Origin: UBA9339 sp964535195
Lineage (GTDB): Bacteria > Pseudomonadota > Gammaproteobacteria > UBA9339
DNA: 64,000 nt
Assembly: GCA_964535195.1 (NCBI GenBank)
Contig: CAZHSI010000002.1
Location: forward strand, 58,927 to 122,926
Reading direction: 5' to 3'
This document shows, piece by piece, positions 57,345 to 64,000 of this stretch (position 1 is the stretch's first letter; every line of letters begins with the position of its first letter). The position numbers were made by a program, and so were the translations under genes. A model generated the notes under the pieces. It made no database searches, was not told the origin of the DNA, and saw nothing but the letters and a program-made list of their open reading frames with translations.

Positions 57345-57704
57345 CAATTGTTGGGAACCCTAGCGAAAACTAGTAGCCTTAGGTAGTCGACATGAGTGGC
57401 TCCTTGAAAGGCGTTGTTTGCTCGTAAAGGCAAGCGCCACCAAGTCACTTGAAAGACGGCGGCGAAATGTGCCAAGTAGACGACATCTTTTTTCGGCACC
57501 TATCTTTTAGAGAAAATTTTGCCCGAACAGTAACTAAGTTTTTTTAAAAAATATTTCATCTTGTCACGAGAATAACGTAGAACTAACAACAATCCCCTGA
57601 CACACCTTTTAAGCTCAAAGTGTGGTAGCCATAACTAGGGCGGACGATTAAGCCTATTAATTTGTGGATAACTAAAAAACGAGTTATCCACGAAATTAAC
57701 AGGC
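57345..57704. other. Intergenic region after LRR gene 2
   Basis: The first 80 bases resemble the sequence after LRR gene 1 (AGCAATT.TGGG.AACC and GCCTTAGGTAG), so the duplication includes downstream flanks. The rest leads to the IS481-type inverted repeat at 57651-57705. No gene is seen. Confidence 0.5.
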
Positions 57705-57705
57705 T
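57651..57705. repeat. Head-to-head IS481-type terminal inverted repeats
   Basis: AGCCTATTAATTT.GTGGATAACT (57651-57673) and the inverse AGTTATCCACGAAATTAACAGGCT (57682-57705) match with one substitution and one indel. The right arm is the 3' end of the adjacent IS481 remnant; the left arm looks like the end of a second copy that has been lost. Confidence 0.65.
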
Positions 57706-58648
57706 CAACAATAATTATAATGTTTACCATGGTCAACATTTAAGTTTTGGTTTAATTTTTGTCGTAAAACCTCATAAGGAGTTTTTCCTTTTAAACCACC
57801 ATGAGGTCTGTCATAGTTGTAAAATTTTTCCCACTCCTTAACTTTTTCAATAAGATCAACATCATCACGATAGGTTAAAAGCTGGTAAAATTCACGTTCG
57901 TCACAACCGTGAGAACGCTCTACTTTGCCATTTAATCTAGGTGTACGTGGCTTTATGTAAACGTGGTGTATTCCTAGATCCTCTTATGCCAGTGAACTTT
58001 GGCTTGAAATGCATGGCCATTGTCAGTTTGAATAGTATGTATTCTAAAAAGAAATTTTTTTATTACATAATTAATAAAATCAATAGCATTTTCTTGAGTA
58101 TGTCTGGAATAAATTTTAATCGCTCTAATTCTAGTAGAGTCATCAATAGCTGTATATTGGAATTTCTTAATACGCTTATTTGCTTTTTCAAAATTTAAAA
58201 ACTTTACGTCTACTTGCACTCGGTGTCCTGGAACTTGTTTTTCGTAACGTTTAAAGACACTAGGGATATTCCTTTTTCTCATATTTCTTGGCAGTCTATT
58301 AACGCCGTATCTTAATAGAACACAACGAGCTCCAGAGGCTGATACTTTAATGCCATGATAGCGCATCAGATACCAGACTATACGTTATTGCCCAAAATGA
58401 TAAGTGCTTCTTAAGTGTAATATCTTTTCTTCAATTTCTTTAGATAATCTCAAGGTAGGATTTTCGGGGCAAGGTTTACTATTTATTAATCCAGCCTCAC
58501 CTTTTTGTAGATAATCTTTTTGCCAACGATAAAATGTATCTCTACTTATGCCAAAATATCTGCAAGCTTTGGTTTTATTGCCGTTTTGCTTGGCATATTC
58601 TAAAACCCGTAACTTACGATTTATATCGCTAAGCTCTTTTCTAGTCAT
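57705..58648 (-). pseudogene. IS481-family transposase remnant
   Basis: The N-terminal HTH (RKLRVLEYAKQNGNKTKAC and FGISRDTFYRWQKDYLQKGE) is followed by the integrase core: VQVDVKFL, YTAIDDSTRIRAIKIY, TIQTDNGHAF and, in another frame, DLGIHHVYIKPRTPRLNGKV and FYNYDRPHGGLKGKTPYE. Two lesions are visible: an in-frame TAA after YHFGQ near 58386 and a one-base deletion near 57974. The 5' inverted repeat is missing, so the element is truncated towards the OTU gene. Confidence 0.85.
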
Positions 58649-58685
58649 GGATCACTCCTTAGTTTTTGATTTAGTTTACTTTATT

Positions 58686-59390
58686 TTACCAAATCGTACG
58701 GCCAAGCCATGGCTTCCATACATTATACCCGTTACGTACTATTAGAGCATCGTAATGATTATCACCATTATAATAAACAAATATTGGATCACCAACATTA
58801 GCATATTGTCGAACTTCATCAAGATTTGTGATAGTTCCATTGCGCTCCACAACTACTACAGGACGGTTCAATAATCGCATCAGTATATTTATCTCTACAT
58901 TGCCTAACCATTGATGAGTACTTCTGATATTTGCAATATATTCTTGTATAGTTTGACCTTCGCTTAATGGTATAAATCCAGCATATCTTTCAGGCTCATA
59001 TTGTTGTGCATACTCGAGATGCGCAGCTACTATATGACGCAAATATGCTACTTCTGTTCCTACCTTACTGAAATAATATGTTATAGCCTCATATAAACAA
59101 TCACCATTGCCATTAACAGGATACGCTTGTAATCCTTCATGAACTTTAACTTCTTCTTCCTTCATTAAGGAAGACAAGACTTTTTTTAATTGCTCAATAT
59201 TTGTTAATCTATAAACTAAACTCATGAATGTAGACTTTTTATCTTTAGATATTTTACAGCGTTCTATTTTATTAAATGCCTCAATATATAAATCAAAATG
59301 ATCCAATATATTTTGACTTCTAGCATCATCATAGCGATAAGCTGACAAAGCTATCCTATGTTTTCCCTCTTCTCGACCAAACCTTTTCAA
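58686..59390 (-). CDS. OTU-family cysteine protease (deubiquitinase-like), effector candidate
   Basis: The 234-residue protein has an OTU domain at about 85-225. NGNGDCLYEAITYYF holds D97 and the catalytic Cys C98, WLGNVEINILMRLLNRPVVV is the typical mid-domain segment with W161, and YNGDNHYDAL holds the catalytic His H212. Bacterial OTU proteins are usually effectors that cleave host ubiquitin chains. No signal peptide is seen. The start is a TTG without a clear SD; the upstream frame closes at a stop at 59406, so the 5' end may have been altered by the neighbouring debris. Flanking mobile elements suggest transfer. Confidence 0.8.
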   Translation of the reverse strand: MKRFGREEGKHRIALSAYRYDDARSQNILDHFDLYIEAFNKIERCKISKDKKSTFMSLVYRLTNIEQLKKVLSSLMKEEEVKVHEGLQAYPVNGNGDCLYEAITYYFSKVGTEVAYLRHIVAAHLEYAQQYEPERYAGFIPLSEGQTIQEYIANIRSTHQWLGNVEINILMRLLNRPVVVVERNGTITNLDEVRQYANVGDPIFVYYNGDNHYDALIVRNGYNVWKPWLGRTIW

Positions 59391-59405
59391 GCTATATGCT
59401 TTGCG

Positions 59406-59520
59406 CTAATATCCAAGCACCTGCTGCTACATTTATGCACGGTTGCAAATCTTTTTTAGTAACACCGTAACGAGATAACTTTTCAACCCAGTAACTATTC
59501 ACCTACATTGGACCATAAAT
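59406..59520 (-). pseudogene. Lytic transglycosylase (SLT/VirB1-like) C-terminal remnant
   Basis: On the minus strand YGPM-stop-VNSYWVEKLSRYGV and DLQPCINVAAGAWILAQ match the C-terminal half of SLT enzymes (YGPMQxNS and NVAxGAWILA). The Gln codon is TAG, and the sequence starts abruptly at the palindrome at 59518-59557. Such enzymes open peptidoglycan for type IV secretion (VirB1/TrbN), a function missing from the trb operon here. Confidence 0.6.
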
Positions 59521-59557
59521 GAAGTTTCCTCGAAGCTTGCTTCGAGGAAACTTCATT
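59518..59557. repeat. Perfect palindrome, third hairpin of the palindromic element
   Basis: AATGAAGTTTCCTCGAAGC-TT-GCTTCGAGGAAACTTCATT has 19-bp perfect arms. The core TCCTCGAAGCTTGCTTCGAGGA is hairpin 3 of the dispersed element, here alone and symmetrically extended. Confidence 0.8.
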
Positions 59558-59680
59558 ACAAAACACCAACTACTTTTGAAAAACAAGAACTGGAGAAAAT
59601 TCTCTTAGCTGCCGCTTGATTAATGGGGGGCATTACAATGCCTCGCCCCTAATTGCCGTGTTAGCGGTAATTAGGAGTGA

Positions 59681-59857
59681 GCAGTTACTTTATTTCATAA
59701 TTTAAATGAGGTTAAAGAAATTACTGCTGGGTGGTTGAAGATCTACTATAATGATCGCCCTCACGAATCATTGGATGGTTTAGCGCCGCTTAGCTTTGTT
59801 GAGAAACGTAAGGATTTTTTAGCGACTCCAAAGCAGAAGAATTCTACTTTTGAGTAG
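59681..59857 (+). pseudogene. IS3-family transposase C-terminal fragment
   Basis: LFHNLNEVKEITAGWLKIYY and NDRPHESLDGLAPLSFVEK, ending NSTFE-stop at 59857, are the C terminus of an IS3-type integrase-core transposase (YNxxRPHxxLxxxxP). The N-terminal part is absent; a TGA lies upstream at 59678. Confidence 0.75.
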
Positions 59858-59954
59858 TTCTACAAAAAAAAGGGGGGTTACAAGCGGCTTACGCTAATTC
59901 GACAGCTATACTAAGAGCAAAAAACCAATTGTGCGGTAATTTATTAGGAGAGAG

Positions 59955-59982
59955 AGCTGCTCCTCCGAAATAAGGAGCAGCT
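59955..59982 (-). other. Stem-loop downstream of the peptide genes
   Basis: AGCTGCTCCT and AGGAGCAGCT form a perfect 10-bp stem with an 8-base loop, 38 bases after the last peptide gene stop. There is no T-tract, so terminator function is uncertain. Confidence 0.4.
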
Positions 59983-60019
59983 ACTTGACATATGACGCTA
60001 GTCCTATGGGTAAGTTATG

Positions 60020-60298
60020 TTATAATAAAGTGCATTCTGACGGCACAAACTGGTCGTAATATCCATTAGGGTATATACATCTATAATAAGGAGATATTCC
60101 ACAAGGTGTAGTTAATAAACATAGCCCCATCTGACAATCGTTAGAATTTCTTGCCTCTCCATAGTACCTCCAATCTCCCAGACCACCGCAGTAACAACTG
60201 CAACTCCCACCGGCAATAATATTGGCAGTATCAGCATAATTAATTATTCTCACACTACCTTTTTTAAATTCTAAACATTTATTACTTAAATTAGCCAT
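60020..60298 (-). CDS. Small Cys-rich peptide with double-glycine-type leader (2)
   Basis: The 92-residue protein has nine Cys and a possible leader ending NIIAGG at residues 26-31, followed by SCSCYCGGLGDW. Cys lie at 8, 33, 35, 37, 55, 60, 66, 74 and 89, so the mature part would have eight, able to form four disulfides. AGGAG precedes the ATG. It is the third gene of a minus-strand cluster after the Hint protein and peptide 1. No family is recognised; a secreted peptide or bacteriocin-like role is inferred from the leader and size. Confidence 0.65.
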   Translation of the reverse strand: MANLSNKCLEFKKGSVRIINYADTANIIAGGSCSCYCGGLGDWRYYGEARNSNDCQMGLCLLTTPCGISPYYRCIYPNGYYDQFVPSECTLL

Positions 60299-60462
60299 AT
60301 TTTTTCTCCTTTAATAGTTAGTTGTTATTAAGTTACTATTCATAAATTTATACTTATTATTTCCATCTTAAGTGCATATAATCTTAAAAAATTTATCTTG
60401 TTGTCTACCATTAGCTACTAGCTATCACTTACATATACGTAACTAGAAGCCACTTATAAAAA

Positions 60463-60756
60463 TTATATTACTATCTTTACAATAGCTGCTACTGCTCCTA
60501 AAACGGCTGCCCCAATAGATATAACGTATTGTGTTACATTTTTTGTATAACGATTACAATCGTTTAGTTCCCCGTTGAACCAATAGTTACCCCGAGGATT
60601 CCATATACAACATTCGCTTTCACATTGGCTTTCTGATATGCCATGTGCTTTCCATCTTAAAAGCGATACGCTATCATTAAAATGTCCGCCATATATACAT
60701 GTACCTCCTCCACATATATAACTTTGAGAAACTTCATCTAAAATTTTTATATTCAT
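60463..60756 (-). CDS. Small Cys-rich peptide with double-glycine-type leader (1)
   Basis: The 97-residue protein starts MNIKILDEVSQSYICGG, close to the class II bacteriocin/microcin leader pattern that ends in GG (residues 16-17). The mature part would be about 80 residues, with Cys at 20, 45, 49, 50 and 67, a WNPRGNYWF stretch and a C-terminal hydrophobic helix VISIGAAVLGAVAAIVKIVI. A membrane-active or membrane-anchored peptide is plausible. GAGG precedes the ATG. It lies 49 bases after the Hint gene on the same strand. Confidence 0.65.
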   Translation of the reverse strand: MNIKILDEVSQSYICGGGTCIYGGHFNDSVSLLRWKAHGISESQCESECCIWNPRGNYWFNGELNDCNRYTKNVTQYVISIGAAVLGAVAAIVKIVI

Positions 60757-60805
60757 TTTTTCCTCTTATCTTTAATTTATAAGTACTCACTATTATTTTA
60801 GGCTC

Positions 60806-61510
60806 TTATGGAACATAAGAGATATTTATATGCCTAACCCGCCAATCATTAATTTTATCATCCAGTAGACGCTCACCACCGGCGATCTCTTCAGTACAAA
60901 TAGTAGAAACAAAAAAACCAGAAGCAAGGACCGTTCCGTAAGAGGTTTCTAGAGTATACTTATCTTTCATAGTTACTTTATTAATCGCTGTAACTGATAA
61001 TGTATCGTAATTAGCATCAATTAATTTATCGGCAATCGTTAAATTTTCTGCTGCATCTAAAGTCAACCTATCGTTCTTTATAATTACACCATGATTAGGC
61101 GTTAATGTTAATTTTCTACATTCACCGTTAGCCTCATTTTTAGCTTCAATTTGCACAAATTCAAACAATCCGTTAGCCTTAACATTTTTTAACACCCTTG
61201 TCCAAGCTACTTTACCATTATGTAAAGTCTTAACGTAATCACCAGCTTTTATTAAGCTGACATTTCTATTAATTTCAGTACCATTTTCTAAAACAGTAAA
61301 TTCTGTTTCACTAGAAAAACATGATAGAACACAAAGGAAAGGACAACCAGCTATGCAAGGAGCAGCAGCCCCTGCTGTTAGCACGGCAGCTGTTATACAA
61401 GCAGCTTCACATGCGACAATGCAAGCAGGATAAGCGGGGCCAGCAAAAACTTTTACAGGTAGTAAAATAGACGCTAAAACAATAAGTATATGTTTATGTA
61501 TTTTCTTCAT
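60806..61510 (-). CDS. Secreted Cys-stripe/Hint-domain protein
   Basis: The 234-residue protein has a signal peptide (1-23, ending KVFA). A hydrophobic Ala-rich segment has Cys at 30, 34, 38 and 52, 56, 60, 64, a strict one-in-four spacing in two blocks. A Hint (hedgehog/intein) fold follows: C64 in SCFSSETEFTV as the likely first residue, LTLTPNHGVII (T137, H140) as block B, and TVLASGFFVSTIC at the end of the domain. Hint domains cleave or ligate their own chain. The C-terminal tail is 29 residues. AGGAG precedes the ATG. It is first in the cluster with the two Cys-rich peptides. Confidence 0.72.
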   Translation of the reverse strand: MKKIHKHILIVLASILLPVKVFAGPAYPACIVACEAACITAAVLTAGAAAPCIAGCPFLCVLSCFSSETEFTVLENGTEINRNVSLIKAGDYVKTLHNGKVAWTRVLKNVKANGLFEFVQIEAKNEANGECRKLTLTPNHGVIIKNDRLTLDAAENLTIADKLIDANYDTLSVTAINKVTMKDKYTLETSYGTVLASGFFVSTICTEEIAGGERLLDDKINDWRVRHINISYVP

Positions 61511-61639
61511 AAATAATATTTCTCCTAGAATGTAATTTTAATAAGTTAATACTTATAATTAATAATATAAAAAATTAACCCCCCCTAATATTCAATATTT
61601 ACACAGATAAAATTTTATATAAGTATTAAATTACAACAA

Positions 61640-61655
61640 TAGGGAAAAATCCCTA
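61640..61655. promoter_or_regulatory. Candidate operator upstream of the Hint/peptide cluster
   Basis: TAGGGA-AAAA-TCCCTA is a perfect 6+6 dyad 130 bases upstream of the Hint gene, in the divergent region shared with the LuxR gene. It is a possible LuxR-type or other dimer-binding site. Confidence 0.35.
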
Positions 61656-61708
61656 CATAAAAACTTTAATACTTAGACAAGCATTGAAGAATAAAACTTG
61701 GCAATAGA

Positions 61709-61913
61709 TCAGTATTTTTTTACTAATTGGGATTTAGTCCAACAATTAAGCTTACATTTAACATTATCCAAATGATTTTCGATTATTTTCCTAGAGATAT
61801 TCAATATTGATGCTGTTTCGTTCTGCAGTCTTACCCCTAATTATTAATCTTTTCATAAGTATGTATAACTGAATATACTGCTCTTTTGAAAACCCAACCT
61901 TGGGATACTGTAA
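61709..61913 (-). pseudogene. LuxR-type HTH remnant
   Basis: Minus-strand FSKEQYIQLYILMKRLIIRG and KTA, then in the next frame ETASILNISRKIIENHLDNV and KCKLNCWTKSQL, make up a GerE/LuxR HTH (compare ETAxxLxISxRTVExHxxNI). A frameshift near 61845 and the loss of the N-terminal domain show it is dead. It occupies the promoter region between the Hint cluster and the intact LuxR gene. Confidence 0.7.
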
Positions 61914-62016
61914 TTACAATTACCCCGCTATTAGTAGGCATTATTTGACTACAGCTCCAATAAATATACAATTACGTATTTTACGGTATCGATTAATGTT
62001 AATTTAATAATTGGTT

Positions 62017-63135
62017 ATGACTATACATAATATTACTACCCTACTTAAAAAATATAAAACAACATCCATTTATAAAAACATCTACGACATTAATGAATTA
62101 ATGTCTCCTCTTCGTAAGATTGGACTTATTTATTTTGCTTATATCAAATATGACTTAGAAAACACTTTGACTGGCTTTATAAGTGATGACAACGTTTTGG
62201 CCTCATATGCATCTAATTTAGGGTTCTTATATGAAGATCCTTGCAACTCTCCTGTTAGATTATTAAAACCAGGTTGTTATTATAGCAATGAAAGTATGCA
62301 TAAAATAACGTTGAATCAGCTATTTCCTCATTTATCACCTGACCATTTTAAAGGATTCACTATTATTAAAGACAATAAAAATGGTGACAGAGAGAATTTT
62401 TATTTTTATGTAGCCAATGTCAATTTTCAGGAATATCAAGCCCTTGAAAAATTTGCTAATGAGTTTGATAAAAAAGCTACGTATCTAATAAAAAAAGCAG
62501 ATAGGATACGTATTCCTATAATATTTAATGGAACTTCTCCATTATCAATGGCTAAATCTTTAGCAACAGGTGAATTAAGGTTTGGAGTTGCTGATAAGCC
62601 TATAAGTTTATTAGACCATGGAACCTACAACTACTGTAAGTTTCTGCAGTTTGCTACACAATATCATCTTTCACATAGAGAAGCTCAATGCCTATATTAT
62701 ATACTACAGGGAAAATTAAATAGAGAAATTTCTTATTTACTTAATTTAAATTATAGAACTATAGATGTTTGTATCAATCGGATTAAAACTAAATTTGGTT
62801 GTAAGAATAAATTAGCTTTAATAACTAAATTCCTATCACTTGGGATAATGAAACCAGAAAGGGATAATCAATTACCAATAAATAACAGTTTTTCTAACCG
62901 CATTGCTAACAATAGTTTGCTTTTTGGTACTAATACACAAAACATTCACGATAATAGTTTATTATCCCCCAGAGAAAAACAATGCTTAGAATTGATACTG
63001 CAAGGTAAATTAAACAAACAAATAGCTTATATATTAAACCTTAGCATAAGGACAGTAGAAGATTACATTGATAATATTAAGCATAAGTTAGGTTGCAGCA
63101 ATAAAATGGATTTGGCATTGACCTTGCTACCGTAA
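62017..63135 (+). CDS. LuxR-type regulator with two tandem HTH domains
   Basis: The 372-residue protein (ATG 62017; a TTG two codons upstream is possible) has an N-terminal sensory-like domain of about 180 residues without clear family. The first LuxR HTH (about 210-265) has LSHREAQCLYYILQGKLNRE and LNLNYRTIDVCINRIKTKFG; the second, C-terminal one (about 310-370) has LSPREKQCLELILQGKLNKQ and LNLSIRTVEDYIDNIKHKLG. Two full HTH domains in one chain are unusual and suggest an internal duplication. It is divergent from the Hint/peptide cluster and may control it. Confidence 0.8.
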   Translation: MTIHNITTLLKKYKTTSIYKNIYDINELMSPLRKIGLIYFAYIKYDLENTLTGFISDDNVLASYASNLGFLYEDPCNSPVRLLKPGCYYSNESMHKITLNQLFPHLSPDHFKGFTIIKDNKNGDRENFYFYVANVNFQEYQALEKFANEFDKKATYLIKKADRIRIPIIFNGTSPLSMAKSLATGELRFGVADKPISLLDHGTYNYCKFLQFATQYHLSHREAQCLYYILQGKLNREISYLLNLNYRTIDVCINRIKTKFGCKNKLALITKFLSLGIMKPERDNQLPINNSFSNRIANNSLLFGTNTQNIHDNSLLSPREKQCLELILQGKLNKQIAYILNLSIRTVEDYIDNIKHKLGCSNKMDLALTLLP

Positions 63136-63320
63136 AGCTCACATAAGAAACCATTACATTGAGTTGCAACAACTACTTCAGCCCAATTTTGAACATATGC
63201 CAACACAGCAAAATGCTACCGTTGCATGTAAAAGTTAATATTTGATCTGACACTCAGGACTTATTGGATTAAAATTCGATAGGTCAAATTAAATAATAAT
63301 TAATAAGAGGAGTGTCAGAT

Positions 63321-64000
63321 ATGAGTAGCATAGCAGAAAAAATCATCAAACCAAAATTAGGCGTACTAGAACTGGCTAAAGAACTAGGAAATGTATCGCA
63401 AGCATGTAAAGTCATCGGTTATTCTAGAGACAGCTTTTATCGTTTTAAAAGGCTTTATGAAAACGGAGGGAATGAAGCCCTACAAGAGATAAGTCGCAAG
63501 AAACCGAATGTAAAAAATCGTGTTCCTGATTACATTGAAGAAGCGATTACTAAGCTGGCGATAGATAATCCTGCGTTAGGGCAAGCTAGAGTTTCTAACG
63601 AGCTTGCTAAACAAGGGATATTAATTTCAGCTGGTGGAGTAAGGTCTGTTTGGCTTAGGCATGACTTGGAGACCTTTAGGAAGCGACTTAAATTACTAGA
63701 AACCAAAGCCGCTCAGGATGGAATATTATTAACTGAAGAACCGTTACAAGCATTAGAGAAAGCAAAGGAAAAACGCGAAGCTACAGGGGAGATTGAAACT
63801 GATCATCCTGGTTACCTTGGTTCTCAGGATACTTACTATGTTGGTAATATGAAGAGCGTTGGTCGTATATATCAACAAACCTTTATTGATACTTATAGCC
63901 GAGTAGCCTTTGCCAAGCTTTACACTGAGAAAACAGCAATTACTGCCGCTCACATGCTTAATGAAGTAGTATTGCCATGGCTTAATGAGCAGGATATTCC
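63321..64000 (+). CDS. IS481-like transposase, partial at window end
   Basis: An open frame runs from ATG 63321 (GAGGAG upstream) off the window without a stop, at least 226 residues. An N-terminal HTH, NVSQACKVIGYSRDSFYRFK, is followed by LYENGGNEALQEISRKKPNV. The DDE integrase core begins with IETDHPGYLG and RIYQQTFIDTYSRVAFAKLY, holding the first catalytic Asp. It looks intact as far as seen. CTGACACTC (63248-63256) and GAGTGTCAG (63311-63319) are inverted and lie near the expected left end. Confidence 0.85.
   Translation, partial: MSSIAEKIIKPKLGVLELAKELGNVSQACKVIGYSRDSFYRFKRLYENGGNEALQEISRKKPNVKNRVPDYIEEAITKLAIDNPALGQARVSNELAKQGILISAGGVRSVWLRHDLETFRKRLKLLETKAAQDGILLTEEPLQALEKAKEKREATGEIETDHPGYLGSQDTYYVGNMKSVGRIYQQTFIDTYSRVAFAKLYTEKTAITAAHMLNEVVLPWLNEQDI

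Noticed and set aside
57651..57705. Replication origin from DnaA-box-like TGTGGATAA and TTATCCACG
   Set aside because: The two boxes are the ends of IS481-type inverted repeats (GTGGATAACT) and no AT-rich unwinding region or dnaA gene is present.

Overview
The window reads as chromosome of a low-GC, host-associated gammaproteobacterium, probably an intracellular or amoeba/arthropod-associated lineage of the Legionella/Coxiella/Rickettsiella kind. This is inferred from gene order (rpsF-rpsR-rplI-dnaB-alr; rpmB-rpmG-mutM-coaD), an amino-acid permease and H+-pyrophosphatase profile, several eukaryote-like or effector-like proteins, many pseudogenes and insertion-sequence debris. No 16S gene is present, so the placement is an inference.

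Layout. 1-8.8 kb: a cyclic-nucleotide-binding/GH13 amylase fusion, an aromatic amino acid permease, DNA polymerase I and a proton-pumping pyrophosphatase. 8.9-19.3 kb: an unusual membrane ABC-ATPase, topoisomerase IV subunit B, a broken phosphatase-like effector gene, then alanine racemase, replicative helicase and three ribosomal proteins. 19.7-21.6 kb: a decayed gene for a secreted repeat protein. 22-24.5 kb: L28, L33, MutM, CoaD and tRNA-Glu(CTC). 24.5-28.1 kb: gene debris, a dead IS and a kinase-like effector candidate. 28.4-38.9 kb: ObgE followed by a nine-component P-type (trb) type IV secretion operon, interrupted by a 168-bp tandem palindromic repeat. 38.9-53.2 kb: housekeeping and stress genes (Csp, Hsp20, RelA, Na+/dicarboxylate symporter, FosA-like enzyme, YajQ, MgtA, GrpE, HrcA, MetG, Nth) and a GT10 fucosyltransferase-like enzyme. 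53.7-57.3 kb: two duplicated leucine-rich-repeat secreted proteins, the second containing a 100-N assembly gap. 57.6-64 kb: an accessory region with an IS481 remnant, an OTU deubiquitinase-like protein, a lytic transglycosylase remnant, an IS3 remnant, a three-gene cluster (secreted Cys-stripe/Hint protein plus two small Cys-rich double-glycine-leader peptides), a LuxR-type regulator with two HTH domains, and a transposase running off the end.

The genes suggest a cell that imports amino acids and interacts with eukaryotic hosts through OTU, LRR, phosphatase-like and kinase-like proteins. The trb system could be the exporter, but neither a coupling protein nor a relaxase lies in the window. 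Intergenic space is shaped by a family of three-hairpin palindromic elements and by a second repeat whose end (TTTTACGAGGAG) supplies the ribosome-binding site of mutM, trbF and alr. The best candidate for an undescribed system is the Hint/Cys-rich peptide/LuxR cluster at 60.0-63.1 kb.
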